Shown piece by piece: positions 8,164 through 16,972 of a stretch of DNA of 64,000 nt. The stretch lies in NCBI RefSeq assembly GCF_900114245.1, contig NZ_FOSK01000001.1:248001-312000 (forward strand). Reading direction: 5' to 3'. Both the position numbers and the translations under genes were made by a program. Under the pieces are notes generated by a model. That model was not told the DNA's origin and searched no databases. It saw only the letters and a program-made list of their open reading frames with translations. Every line of letters starts with the position of its first letter. Position 1 is the first letter of the stretch. The DNA is from Pseudovibrio ascidiaceicola (GTDB taxonomy: Bacteria > Pseudomonadota > Alphaproteobacteria > Rhizobiales > Stappiaceae).

Positions 8164-9501
8164 TTACTGCGTTTTACCGAAGGCAGACGTATTAGCATAG
8201 AGCCCACCTGGGCTGCCAAACAAATCTCGTTTAGGAGTTGATTTCAGCGGCTGTAAAGAAGCCCCCTTGCCCACTGGCACATTAAGCTGCTGAATGCCTC
8301 CAATAGGCGCAGGCTCCAAGCTCTTTTGCGACCCAGGCTTAGGAGTTGGCAAAGGCACTGCATTTCCGAGCTTTTTTAGCGCGACAACAGGGTGCTCATT
8401 GCCAATACGCACAGTCACTGGTGCATATGACTTCAATTGTGGGCCCAGAATTTCTTCATAGACCAAACCCCAGTTCACTTTCTTCTTGGAAAGACGAATA
8501 GATTTGCCGCGTGGGCTCGGACTGGCCGCATCAGCATAAGCCATCATGCTGGCAGAGCCACGTTTTGTCCCAAACCGATCAACGAGCTGTTGAGCCGTTG
8601 GCTTAGCATTGCGCTTACAGTAGTGGTCTTTTGGTGGGTTGATATTCCCACTTCCGCGGAACGCAGTAATCTTCGTTCCTGCTGTCTTCTTGAAACCGCT
8701 ATCAATGAGCTTCTTAGCAAAGGCTGAGCGCTCTAAACTGGAAGCCGCCCCCAAAACAACAGCAATAACTGTTCTTCCATTCCGCGTTGCAGAAGTCGCA
8801 ACATTGAAACCAGAATTACAAATATATCCAGTTTTCAAGCCATTTGCACCATCCGTACGCAGAAGGAAATCCCTGTTTCCGGACCGAAATGTTCTCCGGC
8901 CAAATCTAATTCCCGGATGGCTCATGTAAGAGCGATACTGCGGAAATTGGTTCCACAGTGCACTCGCTAGCAGCGCCATATCACGCGCAGATGAGACCTG
9001 TCGATTATCTGGTAAACCGTGAGGATTGACGAAACTGGTATGCGACATTCCTAGCCGACGCGCAGTCGCATTCATCTCGTTGATAAAGTCTTCTTCAGTG
9101 CCACCTACCCGCTCAGCAACGGCCACTGCAATATCATTGGCCGATTTCACAAGGATCATCTTCAAGGCATTATCGAGCGTGATTGTCGTGCCGACCTTAA
9201 ACCCCATCTTGCTTGGAGGCTGGTTGAGTGCGTTTTGAGAAACCATCACCATATCGCTCATGGCCATCTCACCCTGAGAGATACTCTTAAAGGCAATATA
9301 GGCGGTCATCATCTTCGTAAGCGAAGCAGGGTACCAGCGGTCGAAAGCACCGTTTTGCTCCAAAACACGACCATTATCGGCATCCATCAACAACCATGCA
9401 GCGACATCTGCACGAGCATTTGTCAGCACAGAGGCCAAAGCTATTGCGAAAACCGCAAAAAATCGAAGTTTCTGGGCAATCCAATAAACCGAAAAATTCA
9501 C
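8164..9501 (-). CDS. D-alanyl-D-alanine carboxypeptidase, peptidase S11
   Basis: A 445-residue exported penicillin-binding protein. Residues 1-31 form a signal peptide ending in A-R-A. The S11 triad motifs are S60-L-T-K63, S120-A-N122 and K223-T-G225. The enzyme trims the terminal D-Ala from peptidoglycan stem peptides in the periplasm. After the catalytic domain there is a longer than usual, Pro- and Lys-rich C-terminal extension (from about residue 290) with no sporulation-related (SPOR) domain that I can see. It leads a two-gene unit with the G3E GTPase. Confidence 0.92.
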   Translation of the reverse strand: MNFSVYWIAQKLRFFAVFAIALASVLTNARADVAAWLLMDADNGRVLEQNGAFDRWYPASLTKMMTAYIAFKSISQGEMAMSDMVMVSQNALNQPPSKMGFKVGTTITLDNALKMILVKSANDIAVAVAERVGGTEEDFINEMNATARRLGMSHTSFVNPHGLPDNRQVSSARDMALLASALWNQFPQYRSYMSHPGIRFGRRTFRSGNRDFLLRTDGANGLKTGYICNSGFNVATSATRNGRTVIAVVLGAASSLERSAFAKKLIDSGFKKTAGTKITAFRGSGNINPPKDHYCKRNAKPTAQQLVDRFGTKRGSASMMAYADAASPSPRGKSIRLSKKKVNWGLVYEEILGPQLKSYAPVTVRIGNEHPVVALKKLGNAVPLPTPKPGSQKSLEPAPIGGIQQLNVPVGKGASLQPLKSTPKRDLFGSPGGLYANTSAFGKTQ

Positions 9502-9964
9502 GATCTTACCGCTCCACGCCTACCAGTTTTTGCAGCAAACAACCTTTGCATAGCTGTCTTCGATAGCTCAGTCGCTAGTTTAGTTTCATGAACAGCCCAA
9601 GCTACCGTTAGGTAATACAGTAGGGGGAAACAATAAAAACTATGTCACCAGACACCGGGAATAAAACTTGGTGTCTCTCCTGAAATATTAGGGTGACAAT
9701 ATCAGTAAGAGACCGCTATTTCCAAACATTTCAGGGCATTTTCTTGTGATGGTTATTTTGTGAAATCAAACTACCAAAGAGACACTGTCGTAATCACCCC
9801 TTCACTTGTAAGGGGCTCTCTTTTTTACTCACCTCAGCATCGATCAACTTTGCCTATTTAAAGCTGCACACCTTGTAATCTGAAAGCTTATCCTCAAGTC
9901 GCAGTCATTCTTGCTTTTCTTTTGCACCATCAACGCAGATGATCGGATCCAAGAGGAGGATCTT
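9502..9964. other. 463-bp gene-free region with hairpins
   Basis: There is no credible reading frame. The region holds a 7-bp hairpin AGACACC/GGTGTCT at 9650-9676 and a factor-independent terminator at 9797-9826. It should also contain the divergent promoters for the carboxypeptidase and glutathione transferase genes. The terminator has no gene in front of it on its strand. Confidence 0.6.
9770..9826 (+). ncRNA. Possible small RNA ending in an orphan terminator
   Basis: CCCCTT (9797-9802) pairs with AAGGGG (9810-9815), and the flanking AAGAGA/TCTCTT can extend the stem before a run of six T. The nearest upstream gene on this strand is far away, so a short transcript starting within this gap is the simplest source. 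The start given is a guess; no convincing promoter was found. Confidence 0.25.
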
Positions 9965-10567
9965 ATGTACAAAGTTATTGGCCACCCGCAATCAAGAACC
10001 ATGCGGGTACTCTGGTTATTGGAAGAACTGAATTTGCCTTATGAGGTCGTGCCCAGCAAACCTCATCAGGAAGATGTTTATGCCGTAAATCCATCAGGCA
10101 AGATTCCTGCCCTGATCGTTGACGGAGAAACCATTTACGATTCAACGGCAATCTGTACTTATTTAGCAGACAAACATTCCAGCCTGTCATTCCCATCAGG
10201 AACTTTAGATCGCGCCCGGCAGGATAGTTTTACAAACTTCGCCCTTGATGAAATGGACTCCATCCTTTGGATGGCTGCAAAACACTCATTTATTCACCCT
10301 GAAGACCAACGCGTACCAGACATTAAACCTGCTTGCCGATTTGAATGGAACAAATCAATGAAGCTGCTTGAGAAACGCCTTGGCGAAAACACTTGGGTGA
10401 CGGGCGAAACTTTCACAATTGCTGATATCATCATCGGCCATTGTGCAGTCTGGGCTAAAATCTCCAAGTTTGAATGGCCAGAAGGACCTGTCAGCGAATA
10501 TTTTTCAAGGGCTTTAAGTCGACCAGCTCTTGCAAAGGCCAATGAAAAAGCTGCGGCAATGCAATAA
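9965..10567 (+). CDS. Glutathione S-transferase family protein
   Basis: A 200-residue protein. The N-terminal thioredoxin-like domain (residues 1-77) has S-R-T-M-R-V-L-W-L-L-E-E-L, the cis-Pro motif G-K-I-P-A-L and the glutathione-contacting D-S-T-A-I. The C-terminal helical domain ends with a typical F-T-I-A-D-I-I-I-G-H N-capping box. The ATG at 9965 has the very strong ribosome site AAGAGGAGG. Likely cytosolic conjugation or detoxification; the substrate is unknown. It appears to be a single-gene unit. Confidence 0.92.
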   Translation: MYKVIGHPQSRTMRVLWLLEELNLPYEVVPSKPHQEDVYAVNPSGKIPALIVDGETIYDSTAICTYLADKHSSLSFPSGTLDRARQDSFTNFALDEMDSILWMAAKHSFIHPEDQRVPDIKPACRFEWNKSMKLLEKRLGENTWVTGETFTIADIIIGHCAVWAKISKFEWPEGPVSEYFSRALSRPALAKANEKAAAMQ

Positions 10568-10580
10568 CCTGCTTAAGTAC

Positions 10581-10602
10581 GAGGGTGGCCCACCCCACCC
10601 TC
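10581..10602 (+). terminator. GC-rich hairpin after glutathione transferase gene
   Basis: GAGGGTGG (10581-10588) pairs with CCACCCTC (10595-10602). There is no T tract after it, so it is a transcript 3'-end structure or weak terminator. Confidence 0.4.
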
Positions 10603-10727
10603 TCCCACCATTTCAGCGCGATTAGAAATTGAGTAGCACTTGAAGCTACCAAATAATTTCAATACATTTTTCAAATAATAAATAATCAAGTCATGTGCAC
10701 ACCATATCTTTTACAGGGTGTATTGAT

Positions 10728-11126
10728 ATGATTGAAGGAATTTACTTACCAGGTGTGCTTGCTGCGGGAATCGCTTCATATATTTTTGGTTCTATTTGGT
10801 ACTATGTGCTTTCATATTCCTGGATGAATGCTGTTGGCATATCAGAAGAAGACGTTCAGATGTCTCCTTCCACTTACATCATTACTTTTCTCTGCGAAAT
10901 GATCATGGCTTTCGTCCTTGCCGGAATTCTCGTCTACTCAGGCTCAGTCGCCATTGCCAGTGGCGTGACTGCAGCAATCGTAATCTGGGGCGGCTTTGTA
11001 CTCACAGGCCTGATCGTCAATCACAAATTCCAACGAGCCTCATGGATGCTTACGCTCATCGATGCAGGGCATTGGCTCGGCGTTTTGATGGTTCAAGGCA
11101 TGGTTTATGCGGTGATATCTGGTTAA
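10728..11126 (+). CDS. DUF1761 family membrane protein
   Basis: A 132-residue protein with four predicted membrane helices. The first helix region carries G-S-I-W-Y-Y-V-L-S-Y-S-W-M, and the third and fourth lie around I-V-I-W-G-G-F-V-L-T-G-L-I-V-N and I-D-A-G-H-W-L-G-V-L-M-V-Q-G. These fit the DUF1761 family, whose function is unknown. The ATG at 10728 is preferred to a GTG at 10695 because the domain starts immediately; the ribosome site is weak. Apparently monocistronic. Confidence 0.75.
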   Translation: MIEGIYLPGVLAAGIASYIFGSIWYYVLSYSWMNAVGISEEDVQMSPSTYIITFLCEMIMAFVLAGILVYSGSVAIASGVTAAIVIWGGFVLTGLIVNHKFQRASWMLTLIDAGHWLGVLMVQGMVYAVISG

Positions 11127-11155
11127 TTCCGGATACCTCGACATCTCGTATTGCT

Positions 11156-11206
11156 GAATTTTCGTAGGCCAAACGAACCTAGAGACAAAGGGACCTACGA
11201 AAGTTC
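11156..11206 (+). promoter_or_regulatory. 13-bp stem-loop upstream of acs
   Basis: GAATTTTCGTAGG (11156-11168) pairs with CCTACGAAAGTTC (11194-11206), 13 pairs including one G-T wobble, around a 25-base loop. It lies about 100 bases before the acs start and just after the DUF1761 gene. It is too AU-rich at the base, and has no T tract, to be an ordinary terminator. It may be a leader RNA element or a protein-binding inverted repeat. Confidence 0.45.
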
Positions 11207-11302
11207 GAAGCATATTCGCTAGACGCCCCAACGGCAGCTGCCCATAATACGCCACAGGAGTTGGGTATGTGATTACCCGTGGAGGAAATGGGGAGATTGA
11301 CC

Positions 11303-13252
11303 ATGACTGGTGATGTATATCCAGTACCGGCTGAGATTGCCGAAAACGCCCTGCTCAACAACGAGCAGTACTTGGAAATGTACAAGAAGTCCGTTGAAGA
11401 TCCCGACGGGTTCTGGGGAGAGCACGGAAAACGGATTGACTGGATTAAGCCTTATTCCAAGGTCAAAAACACGTCCTACGACTACCACAATGTTTCCATC
11501 AAATGGTTTGAAGACGGCACTCTGAACGTAGCAGCCAACTGCATTGACCGTCATCTGGCAGAGCGCGGCGATCAACCAGCAATCATCTGGGAGGGTGATG
11601 AGCCGGATCAAAGCAAGACAATCACTTACAAGCAACTGTCTGAAGAAGTGAACCGTTTTGCAAACGTCATGCTTGCCAATGGTGTGCAAAAAGGCGATCG
11701 CGTCACTGTCTACATGCCAATGATCCCTGAAGCAGCCTACGCAATGCTCGCATGTGCCCGTATTGGCGCAGTTCACTCTGTTGTGTTCGGCGGTTTCTCT
11801 CCTGACAGCTTGGCCGGACGTATTGAAGACTGCAAATCACGCTTTGTCATCACAGCTGACGAAGGTGTCCGCGGTGGCAGAACAGTACCTTTGAAAGAAA
11901 ACACTGACCGCGCAATCGAAAAATGCGGCAATGTCGACAAGGTCTTCGTTGTGAAACGCACCGGTGGCAACGTCAATATGATGGACGGCCGCGATCTCTG
12001 GTATCACGAAGAAACCGAAAAAGCTTCTGCAGATTGCCCTCCAGCAGAGATGAACGCGGAAGATCCGCTCTTCATTCTCTACACCTCTGGCTCAACAGGC
12101 CAGCCAAAAGGTGTGATGCACACGTCTGGTGGTTACCTCGTTTATGCCTCCATGACGCATGAATACGTTTTCGACTACCACCCAGGCGAAGTCTATTGGT
12201 GTACGGCTGATGTTGGCTGGGTCACAGGCCACAGCTATATCCTCTACGGCCCACTCGCTAACGGCGCAACAACGCTGATGTTTGAGGGGGTTCCAACCTA
12301 CCCAACAGCAGGTCGGTTCTGGGAAGTTTGTGACAAACACAACGTCAACATCTTCTACACCGCCCCAACCGCAATTCGCGCATTGATGGGCGCAGGTGAT
12401 GAATATGTAACCAACACATCCCGCAAATCATTGCGCATCCTGGGATCGGTAGGCGAGCCAATTAATCCAGAAGCATGGTTATGGTACAACAACATTGTCG
12501 GCGAACAGCGCTGCCCAATCGTTGATACCTGGTGGCAAACCGAAACTGGCGGCATCTTGATCACACCACTACCAGGTGCAACAGATCTCAAGCCAGGCTC
12601 CGCAACACGCCCATTCTTCGGCATTCAGCCAGCTATTGTTGACGCTGAGGGCAACTTCCAGGAAGGCGCAACTGAAGGCAACCTCGTCATAACAGACAGC
12701 TGGCCAGGCCAAATGCGAACCGTTTACGGAGACCACGAGCGCTTCGTCCAAACATACTTCGCGACCTATAAAGGTTTCTACTTTACTGGCGATGGCTGTC
12801 GTCGTGACGAAGATGGCTACTACTGGATCACCGGCCGGGTTGATGACGTGATCAATGTATCTGGTCACCGCATGGGGACTGCTGAAGTTGAAAGCGCCCT
12901 CGTCGCCCATCCAGAGGTCTCAGAAGCTGCAGTAGTTGGTTATCCGCATGATGTGAAGGGACAAGGCATTTACGCCTATGTAACCCTCATGGAGGGCTTG
13001 GAGCCTTCTGAAGAACTGAAGAAGAAATTGGTCAAGCATGTCCGCGCTGAAATCGGCCCAATTGCATCCCCAGACCTCATCCAGTTCGCCCCGGGCCTGC
13101 CAAAGACCCGCAGCGGTAAAATCATGCGCCGCATCCTCCGCAAAATCGCAGAGGACAGCTTCGACAACCTCGGCGATACGTCAACCCTAGCCGACCCAAC
13201 CGTCGTTGGCGACCTAATCGACAACCGCCAAAACAAAGCTGAAACGGTTTAG
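11303..13252 (+). CDS. acs: Acetyl-CoA synthetase
   Basis: A 649-residue AMP-forming acetate:CoA ligase. The P-loop [11 protein letters not shown], the acetate-pocket region V-G-W-V-T-G-H-S-Y, the D-T-W-W-Q-T-E-T-G motif and the C-terminal [11 protein letters not shown] loop with the acetylatable Lys are all present. Length is standard. The ATG at 11303 has GGGAG at 11291-11295. It activates free acetate for central metabolism. Lys acylation is the usual post-translational control of this family; the acetyltransferase is not adjacent here. Confidence 0.97.
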   Translation: MTGDVYPVPAEIAENALLNNEQYLEMYKKSVEDPDGFWGEHGKRIDWIKPYSKVKNTSYDYHNVSIKWFEDGTLNVAANCIDRHLAERGDQPAIIWEGDEPDQSKTITYKQLSEEVNRFANVMLANGVQKGDRVTVYMPMIPEAAYAMLACARIGAVHSVVFGGFSPDSLAGRIEDCKSRFVITADEGVRGGRTVPLKENTDRAIEKCGNVDKVFVVKRTGGNVNMMDGRDLWYHEETEKASADCPPAEMNAEDPLFILYTSGSTGQPKGVMHTSGGYLVYASMTHEYVFDYHPGEVYWCTADVGWVTGHSYILYGPLANGATTLMFEGVPTYPTAGRFWEVCDKHNVNIFYTAPTAIRALMGAGDEYVTNTSRKSLRILGSVGEPINPEAWLWYNNIVGEQRCPIVDTWWQTETGGILITPLPGATDLKPGSATRPFFGIQPAIVDAEGNFQEGATEGNLVITDSWPGQMRTVYGDHERFVQTYFATYKGFYFTGDGCRRDEDGYYWITGRVDDVINVSGHRMGTAEVESALVAHPEVSEAAVVGYPHDVKGQGIYAYVTLMEGLEPSEELKKKLVKHVRAEIGPIASPDLIQFAPGLPKTRSGKIMRRILRKIAEDSFDNLGDTSTLADPTVVGDLIDNRQNKAETV

Positions 13253-13282
13253 GCGAAACTTATTGTATGCAACCTAGAACAC

Positions 13283-13311
13283 AAAACCCCGCCATTTTGG
13301 CGGGGTTTTTA
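13283..13311 (+). terminator. acs terminator
   Basis: AAAACCCCGCC (13283-13293) pairs with GGCGGGGTTTT around a short ATTTT loop, followed by T. A strong factor-independent terminator. Confidence 0.92.
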
Positions 13312-13556
13312 TCTTCAAAAACATAAAGTTACTTTTAGATTTAGCACCAGACTACGTACAATGTCATTTCTTACAGTCCCCGTCTGTAAACTTTCTATAA
13401 ACTATAAATTCTATATCGCGAAAAGAAACAATCAACGTTGAAGAAATTTAGATAGAATTCTGGTTTAAAATTACATTGTTAAAGATAGCTGTTTGATTGG
13501 TCGAATCGGGTCGTTTCCCTTAGACAACCTGTAATATGCATTGGGAAAGCTTTCAT
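13312..13556. promoter_or_regulatory. AT-rich gap before the Tad-like cluster, with palindrome
   Basis: About 245 bases with a clear drop in GC compared with acs. It contains the palindrome TTACAG-N7-CTGTAA (13371-13389), which may be an operator for the three genes that follow. No reading frame and no clear promoter pair could be assigned. Confidence 0.3.
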
Positions 13557-14957
13557 ATGCGTGGTCTGTATATTCTAGGTCGAAATAACTTCCTACGATT
13601 TCAAAGTAATGCGAGTGGCAATGTAGCAATAATGGTCGCCGTATTATTTATACCGCTAGTTATTGCTGTAGCCGGTACAGTAGACATTGCACATTTTGCA
13701 AGTATTGAAAATAGACTTCGAGCTGCTACAGAATCCGCTGCATTAGCAGCAGCATCACTTAGGTCCTCCTCTGATCTAGAAAAAACTTCAAAAGAGTACG
13801 TGAAGTCAAATTTACCAGACACAGATCTTTGGAGAACAGTTGATATTCAAGTGCCCGCCCCGGAAGTGACCACGAACTCAAGAACGATCACGGTAAATGC
13901 TTCCATCGCACTACCAACGAGTTTTCTAAAGATAATTGGAATTGATAAATTAACGGCACATGCAAGCTCTGTCGCAACGCAAACAAAATCCGATGCAGAG
14001 ATTGCGCTGGTTCTAGATATTTCATCTTCGATGGATCGTAGTGGAAAAATCGACAAACTAATACCGGCAGCAAAAGATTTTGTTGATGCAATTTTTGACG
14101 ATGAACTATTTCAAGAAGCTAGCGTAAGCCTAATACCTTTTGGGGGCACAGTTAATGTTGGATCTGAATTATTCGAAAAGTGGGTAATAAATGAAAGAGA
14201 ACAAAAAAAAGACCCATCTCGTTATGACTATTATGTAGGAAGCAGAATTCCTTTTGGAAAGTTCAGATTCACAGACGGTGGGAATTGCATTGAATATCGG
14301 CCAGAAGATGCAAGTGAAGATCTAATTCCTCTTGAGTCTCGCCCTCAGTTGCCTGATTTTTGGAAATGGAACGATGGCAACCCATGGTGTCCACCTGACT
14401 CTACCGCAATGCTCTTGAACTCAAGCAATCCAACTAAAATTAAAAATCGCATTGATGATATGGAACTCTCCGACGGCACAGGTATGGATATTGGTGCTAT
14501 TTGGGGATTAAAAGCCCTTTCACCAAAGTGGCGCGGTCAACTTGGCGGCGATAACTCCGATCGGCCTGCCAATTTCAATGACGCAAAAACGCTCAAGTTT
14601 ATGATTTTGATGACAGATGGCGATATCACTGCCCAGTATAGACCAATAGATTATTCAAAAGGAGATACTAAAGGAAGCCGCAATCAGCAAACAATGCTGT
14701 CAAAAGGTTGGACAAGCACATCTCCTAACACAAACAGTGCTTATGGTTACTTCAAACGTGTATGCAATGATCTGCGCACCAATGGTGTCACTGTCTTCAC
14801 TATTGGCTTTAAGATTCCAGCTAACGGTAATGCTGAAGAAATGCTGCAATATTGTGCAACAAATATTGGCAACTATTACCTCGTCGACAATCTGGATATC
14901 GGATCAGCATTTGACTCCATCCATAGAGCAATTTCCCAACTCAGGATTAAGGGGTAG
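13557..14957 (+). CDS. TadG-like protein with von Willebrand A domain
   Basis: A 466-residue membrane-anchored protein. An N-terminal helix (about residues 22-42) is flanked by the Tad-type motif G-N-V-A-I-M-V-A and followed by A-A-x-E-S-A-A-L-A-A-A. A vWA domain begins near residue 140 with the MIDAS motif D-I-S-S-S-M-D and continues through T-D-G-D-I-T. TadG proteins assist Flp/Tad pilus assembly or surface adhesion. The gene is AT-richer than its surroundings and stands with two TadE-like genes but without CpaB, CpaC, TadA, TadB or TadC. The ATG at 13557 is chosen; an in-frame ATG also exists at 13536. Confidence 0.85.
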   Translation: MRGLYILGRNNFLRFQSNASGNVAIMVAVLFIPLVIAVAGTVDIAHFASIENRLRAATESAALAAASLRSSSDLEKTSKEYVKSNLPDTDLWRTVDIQVPAPEVTTNSRTITVNASIALPTSFLKIIGIDKLTAHASSVATQTKSDAEIALVLDISSSMDRSGKIDKLIPAAKDFVDAIFDDELFQEASVSLIPFGGTVNVGSELFEKWVINEREQKKDPSRYDYYVGSRIPFGKFRFTDGGNCIEYRPEDASEDLIPLESRPQLPDFWKWNDGNPWCPPDSTAMLLNSSNPTKIKNRIDDMELSDGTGMDIGAIWGLKALSPKWRGQLGGDNSDRPANFNDAKTLKFMILMTDGDITAQYRPIDYSKGDTKGSRNQQTMLSKGWTSTSPNTNSAYGYFKRVCNDLRTNGVTVFTIGFKIPANGNAEEMLQYCATNIGNYYLVDNLDIGSAFDSIHRAISQLRIKG

Positions 14958-14961
14958 AGCG

Positions 14962-15492
14962 ATGCTATCACTTACCCCTCGCTTTTGGCGTAGTTCTACG
15001 GGTGTAACAGCTATTGAGTTTGCAATATTAGCTCCCGTACTATTTTACTTTATTTTTGCCGCTTTTGAAGTTGGTATGATCTACACACAACGGGAACTAC
15101 TCGATCGAGCAGTCACGAATGCTACTAAGCAGATCTACATTGGCGCCGCCTCAAGTGGACAAGTAACTAAAAGCGATCTCGAAAAAGCAATTTGCGATGA
15201 CCTTATATTTGCTGGAGCTGAATGCCGCAAGAATCTCACATTGAGAGTAACACCCATTACGTCTTTACGTAGTGATCCACAAACCGATATTATCTGTCGT
15301 GACAGCGGCACAACGCCCGACCCAGCTATAGGTTACAACCCTGGCGTGAGAGACCAATTTATGTTCATGCGTGTATGCTTCATGAAAAAGCTCCTCTTAC
15401 CCGGAATTGGCTTCGCGCTTAACTTACCATCTGCTTCTAGTGACCGTATTGCTCTTGTTTCCAGCAGTGCCTTTGTCAACGAGCCCTTTTGA
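14962..15492 (+). CDS. TadE-like pilus assembly protein
   Basis: A 176-residue protein with the TadE signature T-G-V-T-A-I-E-F-A-I-L-A-P-V at residues 13-26, leading into a single membrane helix, then a periplasmic domain with paired Cys. TadE proteins are prepilin-like and are processed by the Tad prepilin peptidase after the Gly before the helix. The start lies 4 bases after the TadG gene with AAGGGG in front. The open frame runs much further upstream, but that part overlaps the vWA gene and is not used. Confidence 0.85.
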   Translation: MLSLTPRFWRSSTGVTAIEFAILAPVLFYFIFAAFEVGMIYTQRELLDRAVTNATKQIYIGAASSGQVTKSDLEKAICDDLIFAGAECRKNLTLRVTPITSLRSDPQTDIICRDSGTTPDPAIGYNPGVRDQFMFMRVCFMKKLLLPGIGFALNLPSASSDRIALVSSSAFVNEPF

Positions 15493-15518
15493 AAATCCCT
15501 CATTGGAGAAGTATCACG

Positions 15519-16106
15519 ATGGAGTACAGTCTTTCCTCAATGAGGCAATCTAGCTTCTTCAGGGATGTTAAGGGCGTGGCCGCTATTGAGTTCGCGATAG
15601 TATTTCCTGTGTTATTGCTTCTTTTTCTGGCTACTTCAGTTCTGGTAGAAGGTTTTCGCACCAAACGCCTTCATGAAAGGGCTGCATTTACAATTGTCGA
15701 TCTTGTAACACGCCAACAAAACGTTATGGATGAGGAAGCAGCCCAAGAGCTTTATTTGATAGGTCAGGCATTAGTTGGACCTGCAGCAGATACGAATGAT
15801 TTCACGGTCGTTATCGCTAGCGCCATAAATGAGTTTAGTACAAACGGCAATTCTGACCTGTCTCTATTGTGGTCTTGTGCATCCAACCCAAGCTCTCACT
15901 TCCAACAACAACACATAGATGACCTGGAGTTACCAGAAGTGCCAGAAGGGCAAGCGATCTTGATCACTCAGGTCACTGGAACATATAAACCAATTTTCAA
16001 GTTGGATTTAATTAGCGACATTGATCTGCAAGAAACGACTGTGCGGCGCCCACGTTTTCTCAGTGTCATTCCTCTAGATGAAGAAAGAGGCTCATGCCGT
16101 GAATGA
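15519..16106 (+). CDS. TadE-like pilus assembly protein
   Basis: A 195-residue paralogue of the preceding protein. It has K-G-V-A-A-I-E-F-A-I-V-F-P-V-L-L near residues 18-33 followed by one membrane helix and a periplasmic domain. The ATG at 15519 has TTGGAGAA in front; a TTG at 15489 overlaps the upstream stop and is rejected. Last of the three AT-rich tad-like genes. It converges on the HNH endonuclease gene. Confidence 0.82.
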   Translation: MEYSLSSMRQSSFFRDVKGVAAIEFAIVFPVLLLLFLATSVLVEGFRTKRLHERAAFTIVDLVTRQQNVMDEEAAQELYLIGQALVGPAADTNDFTVVIASAINEFSTNGNSDLSLLWSCASNPSSHFQQQHIDDLELPEVPEGQAILITQVTGTYKPIFKLDLISDIDLQETTVRRPRFLSVIPLDEERGSCRE

Positions 16107-16140
16107 GGCACGATTTATATTCAGAATAATACTATAAATG

Positions 16141-16698
16141 TCACGGCTCAAGCTCGCTGTCCCAGTAGAGGAAATCTAACCAGCTCTCGTGCAGGTAGTT
16201 GGGTGGGAACAGGCGGCCATTGTTATGCAGGTCATGCACACGTGGAATAAACGGCATTTGCTTGGGTCGCATGTTCATTTCTTGCCAGGATTTGTTTGCC
16301 TTGCGTAGATTACAGGGAGAGCAAGCCGTGATGACGTTGTCCCAAGTGGTCAGCCCGCCCTTACTGCGAGGGATGAGGTGATCAAAAGTCAGGTCATTCA
16401 GGGATCCGCAATACTGGCATTGAAACCTGTCTCTCAAAAACACGTTAAACCGCGTAAAGGCTGGGTTTCGCTCTGTCTCTACAAAGGACTTCAGCGCAAC
16501 AACGCTGGGGAGTTGAAACTCAAGGCTTGGGCTTCTCACAACCTGATCGTATTCAGAGACGATACTAACCCGATCCAAAAACACAGCCTTCACCGCTTCC
16601 TGCCACCCCCATAAAGACAAGGGGTAGTAAGACAGAGGCCGATAATCTGCATTCAACACAAGCGCCGGGAATGCGCCTTCTGAAACGACTGCGTTCAC
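16141..16698 (-). CDS. HNH endonuclease
   Basis: A 185-residue protein conserved in many alphaproteobacteria. The central HNH fold shows C-Q-Y-C-G (first zinc pair), L-T-F-D-H-L-I-P-R-S-K-G-G (catalytic His), W-D-N-V, and C-S-P-C-N (second zinc pair) with N-x-x-K after it. The N-terminal region (1-80), with Y-R-P-L-S-Y-Y-P-L-S, is a family extension. Its biological role (repair or defence) is not known; there is no methylase or other defence gene beside it. Confidence 0.88.
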   Translation of the reverse strand: MNAVVSEGAFPALVLNADYRPLSYYPLSLWGWQEAVKAVFLDRVSIVSEYDQVVRSPSLEFQLPSVVALKSFVETERNPAFTRFNVFLRDRFQCQYCGSLNDLTFDHLIPRSKGGLTTWDNVITACSPCNLRKANKSWQEMNMRPKQMPFIPRVHDLHNNGRLFPPNYLHESWLDFLYWDSELEP

Positions 16699-16917
16699 AA
16701 CATGCTCCCGAGTCTCGCTCAGAACACAAGCGCCTGAGCGGAAATCATCTTGAGATGTTTTGATATTGTAGTCAGCAAATGACAGCTATGTGAAGTCTGG
16801 CAATCATCCTTACCCTAAGGAAATCGAAATACAGACCAAGCACATCAGCATAAACCCGCGATAGATCAGACAATTAGATCCGCACGACACACTTTGTCGC
16901 AATGTCACTCTCAAAAT

Positions 16918-16949
16918 AAAAAAAGCGGGAATAGTCACCTACTCCCGCT
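16918..16949 (-). terminator. leuC terminator
   Basis: Read on the minus strand, AGCGGGA pairs with TCCCGCT and is followed by seven T (16918-16924). It is 24 bases past the leuC stop codon. Confidence 0.88.
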
Positions 16950-16972
16950 CATTTCCAAAATTTTATCAGCGA

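Noticed and set aside
16141-16698. HNH endonuclease as part of a defence or restriction system
   Set aside because: It has no methylase, specificity or partner gene nearby and belongs to a family widespread as a single core gene.
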